A stretch of DNA of 64,000 nt from Youhaiella tibetensis (GTDB lineage: Bacteria; Pseudomonadota; Alphaproteobacteria; Rhizobiales; Devosiaceae). The notes below the pieces were generated by a model, which searched no databases, was not told where the DNA came from, and was given only the letters and a program-made list of their open reading frames with translations. The translations under genes were made by a program, and so were the position numbers. The first letter of the stretch is position 1. The number at the start of each line of letters is the position of its first letter. The stretch lies in NCBI RefSeq assembly GCF_008000755.1, contig NZ_CP041690.1, positions 4,056,001 through 4,120,000 of the forward strand. The letters are read 5' to 3'. Of this stretch, positions 9,281 through 17,698 are shown piece after piece.

Positions 9281-11785
9281 TCAAAAGCTCTCCCACGACG
9301 TGTCGAGTGCAGCATTGCCCTCGCTGCGATAGCTCTTGTTCCTCGGCGGAGCCCGCAGGGTAGCGAGATTTTCCGCCTCGCCGGCACCGGATTCCGGCGC
9401 GCGGCCGAGCGTAAAGACGTCCACTACCCGATCAAGTTCGCGGGCCTGCGCCTCGGTCTTTTCGATGGCAGCGTTCGTCTCCTCGACCAGCGCGGCATTG
9501 TGCTGGGTCATCTCGTCCATCTGGCGAACCGAGGCGTTGACTTCGTCGATCGCAGCAGCCTGCTCGCGGCTTTCGTGGGCGATGCTGTCCATGAGCGCAT
9601 TACTCGAACGGGCCGAGGCGAGCATGGCCTCGAGCTTGGCGGCGGCCTCCGCCACCAGCCTCGTGCCGTCCTTGACCTCGAGCGCGCTCTGCTCGATGAG
9701 CGTCTTGACCTCGGCCGAGGCCTGCGCCGCCGATTGCGCCAGGCGCCGCACTTCGACGGCCACGACCGCAAAGCCCTTGCCTGCCTCGCCGGCCCGCGCC
9801 GCTTCCACCGAAGCGTTGAGGGCCAAGAGATTGGTCTGAAAGGCGATGTCGTCGATCATGCCGATGATGTTGGAGATCTTGGAGGACGATGTCTCGATGC
9901 GCTCCATGGCATTGTTGGCCGCACCCATGACCTGCCCGCCTTCCTCGGCGGTGCGGGTTACGGTGCCCGCGGTTTGCGAGGCCTCGCGGGCACGATCGGC
10001 ATTCTGGAGCACGGTGGCCGCCAGCTGCTCCATGGCCGCCGAAGTCTCCTCGATCGTCGCCGCCTGCCGGCTGGTTCGCTCGGAAAGATCGTTGGCGCCC
10101 GAGAGAATTTCACCCGTCGCCGTCTTGAGGCTCGAGGAGGTCGACTTGAGCTGCCCGATGACCTCGGTCAGCTTTTCGGCCACGCGGTTGGCGTTCTGCT
10201 TGAGGTCGAGGAAAGCCCCCTCGTAGTCCCCCTCCATGCGGATGGAAAGGTTGGCGTCGGCGAGCGCTGCCAGGACGACACCGGTCTCGCTGACGCCCCG
10301 GTCCACGGTCGCGACCAGGTTGTTGACGCTGTCGGCGAGAACGTTCAGCTCGGCATCCTCGAACTGTACTTCGATCCGGCGCGAGAAATCGCCGGCCACC
10401 GCCGCATCGACCACCTGGCCGAAGGCGCGCTGGAGCGCCTGCATCATCTCGGCGCGATCGCTGCGCCGCTGGAGCGAAGCGGCGCGCTCCTCCTCGGTCA
10501 TGTCGACCATGCGATGGGCATTCTGGCGGAAGACTTCGAGGGCGCGCGCCATGGCGCCCAGTTCGTCGCCACGCTTGCCACCCTCGATTTCGACCGAAAG
10601 GTTGCCCGAGGCAAGCTCGTCCATTGCGCCCGCCATGCCCGTCAGGGGACGCGAGATCGAGCGCGAGAACAGCCACCCGCCCAGCGCCGCCACCGCCAGC
10701 AGCGCGCCGCCGATGGCCAGCATCGTATTGCGCATGCCGGCCACGGGCGCGAAGACCTCATCCTGACCCATCGTGGTGACGAAGGCCCAGTTGGTGCCGT
10801 TGAAGGCGAGCGGGATCGCCGCCGCCAGCATCGGCATGCCGCGATAGTCGTTGGTCTCGGCAAAGGCCGGATTGCCGGCCAGTGCCGCATCGACGACCGG
10901 TTCGCGGTATTCGGTCACCAGGGTGTCGTCCTGGGTGCTGAAGGTGGAATCATTGCGCAGCCGGTAATCGGTGCCGACGATGAAGCTCTCACCCGTTTCT
11001 CCCAGCCCGTTGCGCTCGCTCATGACCGCGTTGACGTTCGCCTCCGAAAGCCGCACCGCCATGACCCCGATGGTCTTGCCGCGCAAGTCGAAGACAGGCG
11101 ACGCCAGAAAGGCCGCCGGCGCGCCGTGGCTGGGCTCATAGGTGGAGAAGTCGGAAAATGCCACCTGCCCCGGTTCGGTCATGGCCATGGCCTGGGCGTA
11201 GACCTGCCCGAGCCCGGTCGAGGCCCACTGGCCGCCCGCGGCGAAGTTGGCGGCGAAATCGGGCTGCTTCATCACCGAATAGATGAGGTTGCCCGTCGCA
11301 TCGAGGAGGAAGAGGTCCGCATAGCCGCGCAGCTCGAGCTGGCGACGATAGGTGGGGTGGATCTTGGAATGGGTGAAGTCGTAATTGGTCTTCGTGGTGC
11401 CGGCGGACGTGTCCAGCAACTGCCGCTCGGCCTCCTTGTTCGGATTCTGCGTGATGTAGGCTTCCTGCAGCGCCTCGGTGGGATCGCGTTCGACCGGAGC
11501 CTTGGCGAACTGTCCCCAGGCGATGGAGAAGTCGCGCAACGTCGTGCGCGCCACCTCGCTGGAAGCAGTCGCCATCACATCGCTCTGGATGTCGGTAAGA
11601 TAGGTGCTGAACGCATCGGCCCGTGCCTGGGCGATGGTCTGCATCTGCTGGCGCGCCAACCCGCTCACGGTCTGGGAGCCGATATAGGAACTCACCAGCC
11701 CGACGCCACTGGCGACGAGCAATGCCGAGCCAACCATGGCCAGCGGGAGTTTATGCGCAATACGAAGTCGGTCTAACAGTCCCAT
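9281..11785 (-). CDS. Transmembrane methyl-accepting chemotaxis protein with large periplasmic sensor
   Basis: A chemoreceptor of 834 residues. A first membrane helix lies at about 14-34, a periplasmic sensing region with Cache-like features ([38 protein letters not shown]) at about 40-345, and a second helix at about 353-374. A HAMP domain follows ([21 protein letters not shown]), then a second HAMP-like unit and the signalling hairpin with tip [22 protein letters not shown]. The protein ends SWESF, matching the xWxxF docking motif for CheR/CheB. The start has an AGGAGAGGGG ribosome binding site. The ligand is unknown. It is the first gene downstream of the cheR-cheB-cheY2 group on this strand. 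Confidence 0.94.
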   Translation of the reverse strand: MGLLDRLRIAHKLPLAMVGSALLVASGVGLVSSYIGSQTVSGLARQQMQTIAQARADAFSTYLTDIQSDVMATASSEVARTTLRDFSIAWGQFAKAPVERDPTEALQEAYITQNPNKEAERQLLDTSAGTTKTNYDFTHSKIHPTYRRQLELRGYADLFLLDATGNLIYSVMKQPDFAANFAAGGQWASTGLGQVYAQAMAMTEPGQVAFSDFSTYEPSHGAPAAFLASPVFDLRGKTIGVMAVRLSEANVNAVMSERNGLGETGESFIVGTDYRLRNDSTFSTQDDTLVTEYREPVVDAALAGNPAFAETNDYRGMPMLAAAIPLAFNGTNWAFVTTMGQDEVFAPVAGMRNTMLAIGGALLAVAALGGWLFSRSISRPLTGMAGAMDELASGNLSVEIEGGKRGDELGAMARALEVFRQNAHRMVDMTEEERAASLQRRSDRAEMMQALQRAFGQVVDAAVAGDFSRRIEVQFEDAELNVLADSVNNLVATVDRGVSETGVVLAALADANLSIRMEGDYEGAFLDLKQNANRVAEKLTEVIGQLKSTSSSLKTATGEILSGANDLSERTSRQAATIEETSAAMEQLAATVLQNADRAREASQTAGTVTRTAEEGGQVMGAANNAMERIETSSSKISNIIGMIDDIAFQTNLLALNASVEAARAGEAGKGFAVVAVEVRRLAQSAAQASAEVKTLIEQSALEVKDGTRLVAEAAAKLEAMLASARSSNALMDSIAHESREQAAAIDEVNASVRQMDEMTQHNAALVEETNAAIEKTEAQARELDRVVDVFTLGRAPESGAGEAENLATLRAPPRNKSYRSEGNAALDTSWESF

Positions 11786-11970
11786 GATTCCCCTCTCCTG
11801 GGTCGTCAGAAGGGAGCATGACCGTCGACCGCACCCGCTCTTCTGCAGGCACTGCGCAACACACGACGGCCCTTTCCTCCCAGTCAGGCCTCAATGGAAA
11901 CGTTACAGATTGCGATTTAAGAAGTTCTTACGCAGTTTTACGCGCCGCGCCCGTCTCGCCTCGGAAACCC

Positions 11971-12001
11971 GGAAAAGCAAAATGCCGGCACGAGGGCCGG
12001 C
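11971..12001 (-). terminator. Terminator after cheY2
   Basis: Read on the minus strand, an 8-bp stem ATGCCGGC/GCCGGCAT (12001-11994 with 11987-11980) is followed by TTTTGCTTTT. It lies 34 bases past the cheY2 stop and separates the che genes from the receptor gene further downstream. Confidence 0.82.
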
Positions 12002-12034
12002 ATGGTGCATGATGCTTGCGATCGCGGTGTCGCG

Positions 12035-12424
12035 TCAGGTGAGGGCGCCGATCACGGCCTCGATGCGCTTCTTCATCGTGCCGGCATCGAACGGCTTGAT
12101 GATGTAGTTGTTGACGCCCGCCGAGATGGCTTCCTTGACCTGCTCCTTGTCGGAACGGCCCGTTGCCATAATGAACGGCATCGCCTGTGTCTTGGGGTGC
12201 TTGCGGATCACCTTGAGCAGGGTCAGACCGTCGATGTCATCCATGTTCCAGTCGGAAATGATGAGGTCGACATTGGTCTTTTCCAGCTTGCCCAGGGCAT
12301 CGCGGCCGCTCTTGGCCTCGTGGATGTCTTTAAAACCGAGCTGGGTCAGGATGTACTTGCAGATACCCCGCATGGACTGCTGGTCATCCACCACCAAAAC
12401 GCTCACTGCACTTGCTTTTGGCAT
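12035..12424 (-). CDS. cheY2: CheY-type response regulator (second CheY of the cluster)
   Basis: A single receiver domain of 129 residues. The acidic pocket is D13-D14, the phosphorylated aspartate is D58 (IISDWNM), the conserved threonine is in MATGRS and the lysine in IIKPF. There is no output domain, so it should act on the flagellar motor. In S. meliloti-type systems CheY2 is the motor-binding regulator and CheY1 a phosphate sink. I assign cheY2 from gene order (after cheB), not from diagnostic residues. It lies 111 bases after cheB. Confidence 0.9.
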   Translation of the reverse strand: MPKASAVSVLVVDDQQSMRGICKYILTQLGFKDIHEAKSGRDALGKLEKTNVDLIISDWNMDDIDGLTLLKVIRKHPKTQAMPFIMATGRSDKEQVKEAISAGVNNYIIKPFDAGTMKKRIEAVIGALT

Positions 12425-12535
12425 TTACGCAAATCGCCTTCTGTGCGCCCCAAGAAAGTCCGCTTCTGGACAGGGCTTCGCTTGGAAAACCCTAGGGCAA
12501 AAACTGTTACAAATCTCTCAATCCGGCCGCTTGCA

Positions 12536-13582
12536 TTACGCTGCGCTGCGCAGTTTCACCAATGCATTGGCCAGTTTCCCCGCGATGGCCTCGAGGGGAG
12601 CCTGTTCGACCACCGCGCCTTCCTCGAAGGCGACCCGGGGCATGCCGTAAACCAGCGCCGAAGCCTGGCTCTGCCCGACCGTGTAGGCCCCGGCATCGCG
12701 CATGAGCTTGAGCCCCCGGGCCCCGTCGCGCCCCATGCCCGTCAGGATCGCTGCGACGGCCATGTGGCCCACCGACTTGGCGACCGATTCGAAGAGCACA
12801 TCGACGCTCGGACGGTGGCCGGAAGCCAGCTCGTCCTGGGAAAGCCGGCACTTGAGCTGGCCCGAGGATCGTTCGACGCGCAGATGGAAATCGCCCTTGG
12901 CGACATAGGCATGGCCCGGCAGGAGCGGCATGCGGTCTTCGGCCTCGACAACGGTCAGTTCCGTGACCTCGTCGAGGCGGGCCGCAAAGCGTCCGGTGAA
13001 GCCGGGCGGCATGTGCTGGGCGATGACGATGGGCGGGCAATCGGGCGGCAACTGGCTCAGGACCGCGCGGATGGCCTCGACCCCACCGGTCGAGGCGCCG
13101 ATGGCGATGACCGAACCGGTCGGCGCCGAAGCAGTGCGGATGCCGACCTTGGGTGGGGTGGCGCGCATGGCCCGGCCGCGCACGTCACTATGGGCCGCCG
13201 CGCGCACCTTGTCGCGCAGCACCGCCCCGAAAGCATCCAGTCCGCCTGAAAGGTCCGCCCCTGGCTTGGCGGCGAAATCGACGGCGCCCAGCTCGAGCGC
13301 CAGGAGCGTCTCGCTTGCGCCCTTCTTGGTGAGGGTCGAAACCATCACCACCGGCAGGGGATGCAGCCGCATGAGCTTTTCGAGGAAAGCCAGCCCGTTC
13401 ATGTTGGGCATTTCGATATCGAGCGTCAGCACGTCCGGGCTGAGCGTCTTGACCTTCTCGCGCGCCTCGATCGGATCCTGGGCGGTGCCGACCACTACGA
13501 TGTCGCCGTCCTTGGCCAGGGTGCGCGAGAGCAGTTCGCGGATGAGAGCCGAATCATCGACAATAAGAACCCGGATGCTCAT
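12536..13582 (-). CDS. cheB: Chemotaxis protein-glutamate methylesterase/glutamine deamidase CheB
   Basis: A two-domain protein of 348 residues. The N-terminal receiver has acidic pocket D9-D10 and phosphoacceptor D55 (LTLDIEMP). The C-terminal esterase domain carries the serine in IGASTGG, the histidine in AQHMPPGFT and the aspartate in GMGRDGARG. It removes methyl groups from receptor glutamates once phosphorylated by CheA. Its start codon overlaps the cheR stop (ATGA), so the opposing adaptation enzymes are translationally coupled. Two receptors in this island end in the pentapeptide that CheB and CheR bind. Confidence 0.97.
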   Translation of the reverse strand: MSIRVLIVDDSALIRELLSRTLAKDGDIVVVGTAQDPIEAREKVKTLSPDVLTLDIEMPNMNGLAFLEKLMRLHPLPVVMVSTLTKKGASETLLALELGAVDFAAKPGADLSGGLDAFGAVLRDKVRAAAHSDVRGRAMRATPPKVGIRTASAPTGSVIAIGASTGGVEAIRAVLSQLPPDCPPIVIAQHMPPGFTGRFAARLDEVTELTVVEAEDRMPLLPGHAYVAKGDFHLRVERSSGQLKCRLSQDELASGHRPSVDVLFESVAKSVGHMAVAAILTGMGRDGARGLKLMRDAGAYTVGQSQASALVYGMPRVAFEEGAVVEQAPLEAIAGKLANALVKLRSAA

Positions 13583-14436
13583 GCCGCTTCTCGCTTCTGT
13601 CCTTGCTTGTTCTGGTAGATGGTCTTGCCGACCAGCCGGAAGCCTTCCGAGCCCGAGCCCAGGTTTTCCGAGTGTCCGATATAGAGGAAACCCTCGGGCG
13701 CCAGCATCTGGCCCAATCGGCCGAAGAGCCGCCCCTGGGTGGGTTTGTCGAAATAGATGGCCACGTTCCGGCAGAAGATGGCGTCGAACGGCCCGCGCAT
13801 CGGCCAGTCGCCGATGAGGTTGAGCGGCTTGAACGCCACCAGCGAGCGGGCGGCAGCCGGCACGCGGATGGTTCCGCCCCCGGCCTTCTCGAAAAGCGCG
13901 GCGCGCTGGGGCGTCAGCCCGGCCAGCTCGGCCTCCGGGTAGATGCCCGTCGCCGCCTTGGCGATGACGTTGGTGTCGATATCGGTGGCGAGGATCCGGA
14001 AATCCCAGCGCTTGAGATCGGGGAACTGGTCGAGCAGGCTCACCGCAATCGTATAGGGCTCCTGCCCCGTCGAGCAGCCGGCCGACCAGATGCGCAGGCG
14101 CGGCTTGCCGTCCGGCCCGACGCGCGGGCGGCGCCCGACCAGGTCTCGGACATAGTCGGAAAGGTGCGCAAAGTGATGGTCCTCGCGATAGAACCGCGTG
14201 AGGTTCGTCGTCAGCGCATTGACGAATTCCTGGCTGTCCTGCGCCGATCCGGAATGCTCGAGATAATCGACGTAATCGTCAAAGCTCGCCATGCCCATGG
14301 CACGCAGGATCTTTGAGAGACGCGACACGACAAGCGTGCGCTTGGCGTCCGAAAGCGATATGCCGGCGACCTGATAGACGCGGGCCTTGATACGCGAAAA
14401 CTCGCGATCGGAAAGAGGGTACTCGCCCTGTTCCAT
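13579..14436 (-). CDS. cheR: Chemotaxis protein-glutamate O-methyltransferase CheR
   Basis: SAM-dependent methyltransferase of 285 residues that methylates receptor glutamates. The N-terminal helical CheR domain (about 10-75) precedes the catalytic domain, which shows the SAM-binding motif IWSAGCSTGQEPYTIA and the FDAIFCRNVAIYF block. The order cheR-cheB-cheY2 on this strand is that of the S. meliloti che operon. It lies 50 bases after the small membrane receptor gene, which is not at this place in S. meliloti. Confidence 0.96.
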   Translation of the reverse strand: MEQGEYPLSDREFSRIKARVYQVAGISLSDAKRTLVVSRLSKILRAMGMASFDDYVDYLEHSGSAQDSQEFVNALTTNLTRFYREDHHFAHLSDYVRDLVGRRPRVGPDGKPRLRIWSAGCSTGQEPYTIAVSLLDQFPDLKRWDFRILATDIDTNVIAKAATGIYPEAELAGLTPQRAALFEKAGGGTIRVPAAARSLVAFKPLNLIGDWPMRGPFDAIFCRNVAIYFDKPTQGRLFGRLGQMLAPEGFLYIGHSENLGSGSEGFRLVGKTIYQNKQGQKREAA

Positions 14437-14486
14437 GTCATCCCCTGGCTTCTGCCCGGCGGAATTAAGCGTGCATCGCCTCGACC

Positions 14487-15947
14487 CTAGCCACCCCGGT
14501 TGCGCGTGGCGCCAAGCGTTCTGCCTGCCGCATCCCCGACCTGGGCAACCTGATCCTCGAGCCGCAGCAATGCGCTGCTTCCTTCGTCCAGTACTCGGGC
14601 GATAGTGTCCGTCTCATTGCCAAGATTGCGTAAATGCAGGTCGATCTCGGCGATCATTTTTTGCAGCGCCTCGGTTTCGGCCACGCTCTGGCCCGATTGC
14701 GCCTTGCCGCGACCGACGAGGGTACGGATCTCCTTGGCCGAGCGGTTGGCGACCTGGGCCAGGGTGCGCACTTCCTCGGCGACCACCGCAAAACCCGCGC
14801 CCTTCTCGCCGGCCCGTGCCGCCTCGACGGCGGCATTGAGCGCCAGGAGATTGGTCCGGAAGCTGACGTCCTCGATCGAGGCGACCATCTTGGCGATCTC
14901 GCCGGTCACGGCATCGACCCCGCCAATGGCGGCAAAGGTCCGCCGGGCCGCCTCGTCGGCATTGCCGGCCAGGGCTCGGACATCGTTGCCCCTCGCCTGC
15001 GCCCGCTGCGCCGCCTCCCGGCTCGAAGCGACGCTGGCGGTGGCTTTGCCGGCATCCTCGCGAGCCTCGGCCGCGACCCCCGCCAGGCGCTGCGCCTGGC
15101 TGTGATAGACCTCGATCAGCTCGCCCACTTTTTGCAGTTTGCGTTCGGCGGCCTCGCGGGCCTGAGCTTCCTCCTCGCGCGCGCCATCGAGCAGGAGGAT
15201 GGCATCGCGGACCCCGTTCGCCAGGGCATCGAGCCCGCCATTGCCACGCTGCGCGCCGATATCCTCGCCCTCGAGCAGCCGGCCGATGCCGGCCACGCCG
15301 CGGTCGATTGCCTCGAGCCCCTCGTTGAGGGCGTTGAGCGCTACCGAGCGGCGGGCAGCCGACGCCTCGAAACGAAAGCCGGTCTGTCCGCCGATGAGTG
15401 CCTGACTGAAAGCATCGAGGTCGTCGTCGGCAATGAAGTGGCCGGCCGGCAGCAGCTCGATCACCTGCGCGCGGCCCCCTTCGCCCGTACGCGCTTCGAA
15501 GCGCTGGCCGCCGACGGTCACCAGCCCTCGGGCGCCCGCAAGCGCCCCCGCCCGCGTGCCCGGCACCAGCGTCGGCTCGAGCCTGGCAAGCCCACCCGTG
15601 ACGGCCACGACCAGTCCATCGGGAGAGGCGATCATGAGCGGCTGGCTGATGGCGGCCAACCCGGCCTCGATATCGGCGAGACGTTTCTGGGCGGCCTGGG
15701 CCTGGGCCGCGATGAGGGCGTGGCGCGTATCGTCCGCCGCGCCGGCGCGCTGCCAGACCGATCGCACCGCCACGCCAGCAGCCGCGCACAGCACCAGGGC
15801 AACACCGGCACCCCAGATCGGACCCAATGCGTAAAGGGCCGCCATCGCCAGGATGACTGCCCCCAACCAGATCGCATTGGCTGCAACCAGCCCCGTGCGC
15901 GAAAATCCCTGCAAGGTGAATCGTGAGCCCCAATAACGGGCCCACAC
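14487..15947 (-). CDS. Membrane methyl-accepting chemotaxis-like protein without periplasmic sensor
   Basis: A 486-residue protein starting at GTG. Two membrane helices (about 20-40 and 44-62) are joined by only a few residues, so there is no periplasmic sensing domain. The cytoplasmic part (about 65-290) is poorly conserved and may be the sensor. The receptor tip is present at about 365-400: [22 protein letters not shown], with arginine where the other two receptors have glutamine. It lacks the xWxxF tail, ending in RNRGG. Placed between cheD and cheR, it should be co-expressed with the adaptation enzymes. Confidence 0.88.
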   Translation of the reverse strand: MWARYWGSRFTLQGFSRTGLVAANAIWLGAVILAMAALYALGPIWGAGVALVLCAAAGVAVRSVWQRAGAADDTRHALIAAQAQAAQKRLADIEAGLAAISQPLMIASPDGLVVAVTGGLARLEPTLVPGTRAGALAGARGLVTVGGQRFEARTGEGGRAQVIELLPAGHFIADDDLDAFSQALIGGQTGFRFEASAARRSVALNALNEGLEAIDRGVAGIGRLLEGEDIGAQRGNGGLDALANGVRDAILLLDGAREEEAQAREAAERKLQKVGELIEVYHSQAQRLAGVAAEAREDAGKATASVASSREAAQRAQARGNDVRALAGNADEAARRTFAAIGGVDAVTGEIAKMVASIEDVSFRTNLLALNAAVEAARAGEKGAGFAVVAEEVRTLAQVANRSAKEIRTLVGRGKAQSGQSVAETEALQKMIAEIDLHLRNLGNETDTIARVLDEGSSALLRLEDQVAQVGDAAGRTLGATRNRGG

Positions 15948-15976
15948 TAGGTCGGTTATGGTTAACCAAACCTTTG

Positions 15977-16567
15977 CTAGAAGAGTTCGATGTCGTCCGC
16001 CGGCGGCCGCACCGCGGGACGCCGCTTGACCAGCGCCAGTTCGTCATTGGCGATGCGCGCGTTGTCGGTGCTGTCGAGGCGCTTGACGAAAGCCCGGCCC
16101 GAATGCGGCTTGAACAGCACCCGCCGCGCGAACGTGCCGCCCACATCGGCGCCCGAAAGCACGTAGCCTTCGTTCCTGAGGAAATCGTAGACAAACTCGA
16201 CGTTGCGCGCCCCGACATCGTTGAGGGCAGAATTGATGTTGCCGCCGCCGAACACCTTGATCTCGAGGTTGCTCTTGCGTCCGGTGCCGCGCGTCAGAAC
16301 CATGTTGATGAGCTGTTCCATGGCAAAGGCGCCATAGCGGGCCGACGCGCCGAATTTCTCGCTCGTCGCATTGGGCTGCTCGGCCAGCAGGAAGTGATTC
16401 ATGCCGCCGACGCCCGCTTCACGATCGCGGATGCAGGCCGACACGCACGATCCCAGGACCGTCGAATAGGTCAGATCCAGATCCTTGGAAACGTGGCAGT
16501 CGCCCTGGTGGACCGTGGTGACCACCCCGCGATCGAATTCCGGGGGCAGTGAATTTGTAGCGACCAT
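15977..16567 (-). CDS. cheD: Chemoreceptor glutamine deamidase CheD
   Basis: A 196-residue CheD protein that deamidates receptor glutamines to glutamates, and in some bacteria partners a CheC phosphatase. The catalytic cysteine is C41 in VLGSCVSAC and the histidine is H58 in GGMNHFLL. The FGGGNI and NVEFVYDFL blocks fit the family. It opens the minus-strand group cheD-receptor-cheR-cheB-cheY2, with AGGAGG upstream of the ATG. No cheC gene is in the window; the divergent DxxxQ gene on the other side of its promoter may fill a phosphatase role. Confidence 0.95.
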   Translation of the reverse strand: MVATNSLPPEFDRGVVTTVHQGDCHVSKDLDLTYSTVLGSCVSACIRDREAGVGGMNHFLLAEQPNATSEKFGASARYGAFAMEQLINMVLTRGTGRKSNLEIKVFGGGNINSALNDVGARNVEFVYDFLRNEGYVLSGADVGGTFARRVLFKPHSGRAFVKRLDSTDNARIANDELALVKRRPAVRPPADDIELF

Positions 16568-16722
16568 TTTGTACCTGACCCCTCCTGGGCTTGAGGCGAT
16601 CCTTGCGGAAAATCGTTATGGAACCGCTAACCACGCCGGGGACGGGGAGAATGCGCAACGGCATGGAAACGCGTGGTTTAGAAATGCGGGTATATGGTCC
16701 AGGTGTCGTATGGGGCCTAGTT

Positions 16723-17076
16723 ATGTCTTTGCTTAAACTTGCTGCCGAGCTGGAAGAAACCGCTCGTCAGACCGCCGAAATGGTCGATGGCGTGTTCCAC
16801 GCCCTGGCCACACTCTCCGATACCGGCATCACCAGCGAAAAAGCGCGTTCGGAAGCCATCTCGCAGATTGTCCAGGCCCTGCAGGCCCAGGATCGCATCG
16901 AGCAGCGTTGCCGCAACATGGCGATCGCCACCCGCCATTTCGCCCAGATGCCGCCTACCGCCTCCGAAGAGGCGCTCGACGCGGTGTGGCACTCCCTGGA
17001 AATGGACGAGCTGCGCATCAACTCGCTCTCGGGCGTTGCCAGGCACGTTTCGGGCGGAGACGCCGAGCTGTTCTAG
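16723..17076 (+). CDS. Small helical protein with DxxxQ motif, candidate CheT/CheZ-type phosphatase
   Basis: A predicted all-helical soluble protein of 117 residues from the ATG at 16723; an in-frame ATG at 16591 would add 44 residues of poor quality. Residues 57-61 read DRIEQ within a long amphipathic helix (IVQALQAQDRIEQR), matching DxxxQ, the phosphatase motif by which CheZ removes phosphate from CheY. The S. meliloti che operon ends in a small gene after cheD, cheT, whose product I recall as a DxxxQ protein. This gene borders cheD too, but on the opposite strand. It could instead be an unrelated helical adaptor. Function is inferred from motif and place. Confidence 0.6.
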   Translation: MSLLKLAAELEETARQTAEMVDGVFHALATLSDTGITSEKARSEAISQIVQALQAQDRIEQRCRNMAIATRHFAQMPPTASEEALDAVWHSLEMDELRINSLSGVARHVSGGDAELF

Positions 17077-17137
17077 GCAGGACGGGCGCGCCCCAGCGTG
17101 CCCGCGTCCGGCCGCTTGCCGTCCAGACATGATCCCC

Positions 17138-17167
17138 AAAGAAAAAGGGCGCCTTGCGGGCGCCCTT
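17138..17167. terminator. Shared terminator between the DxxxQ gene and cheW
   Basis: A 9-bp stem, AAGGGCGCC (17145-17153) with GGCGCCCTT (17159-17167). On the minus strand it is followed by TTTTTCTTT, a good terminator for cheW. On the plus strand the tail is weaker (GTCGTTTCTTC), but it could still serve the convergent small gene. Confidence 0.8.
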
Positions 17168-17190
17168 GTCGTTTCTTCGCGCTGGGGACG

Positions 17191-17679
17191 TCAGCCGTCC
17201 AGGCGGGCGCCCGAAACCACCTGGTGCAGGTCGATGAGCCCCACCATGCGGCTTTCGTGGGTAACGATGCCGTTGAGCAGTTCGGTATCGACCGAATGGC
17301 CCTCGGGAACCGGATGGATGTCCTCGCGCGAGACGGTGAGGATGTCGCTCACCGCATCCACGAGAATACCGACCCACTTCTCGCCCACCGACATCACCAC
17401 CACCACGTGGTTCTTGGTGGCGGCGGTCTGGCCATCCCCGAAGCGGGCGCGCAGATCGAAGATCGGCACGATGGTGCCGCGCATGTTGATCACGCCACGC
17501 ACGAACGGGCGGGTGTTGGGAAGCGGCGTCGCTCCGTTCCAGGCGCGGATCTCGCGCACCGTGGTGATTTCAACGCCATAGGTCTGCTCGCCGATAGAGA
17601 AGGCGATGAACTGGATGGTGTTGGCGGCGCCCGATGCGGAATTCCCGGTCAGGTCGTCTCTGAGATCAAATGCTTCCAT
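17191..17679 (-). CDS. cheW: Chemotaxis coupling protein CheW
   Basis: A 162-residue CheW domain protein that links receptors to the CheA kinase. Typical strands are visible: IQFIAFSIGEQTYGVEI, VREIRAWNG, the PNTRPFVRGVINMRGTIVPIFDLRARFG segment and VDAVSDILTV. It lies 19 bases after cheA and closes the STAS-cheY1-cheA-cheW transcription unit. Confidence 0.97.
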   Translation of the reverse strand: MEAFDLRDDLTGNSASGAANTIQFIAFSIGEQTYGVEITTVREIRAWNGATPLPNTRPFVRGVINMRGTIVPIFDLRARFGDGQTAATKNHVVVVMSVGEKWVGILVDAVSDILTVSREDIHPVPEGHSVDTELLNGIVTHESRMVGLIDLHQVVSGARLDG

Positions 17680-17698
17680 GGTGTTTTGCCTTCTGGCT

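Noticed and set aside
9077-11776. An 899-codon open frame on the plus strand opposite the transmembrane receptor gene
   Set aside because: It mirrors the receptor on the minus strand. High GC at third positions keeps antisense frames open, the product is rich in histidine, arginine and glycine with no domain, and there is no ribosome binding site.
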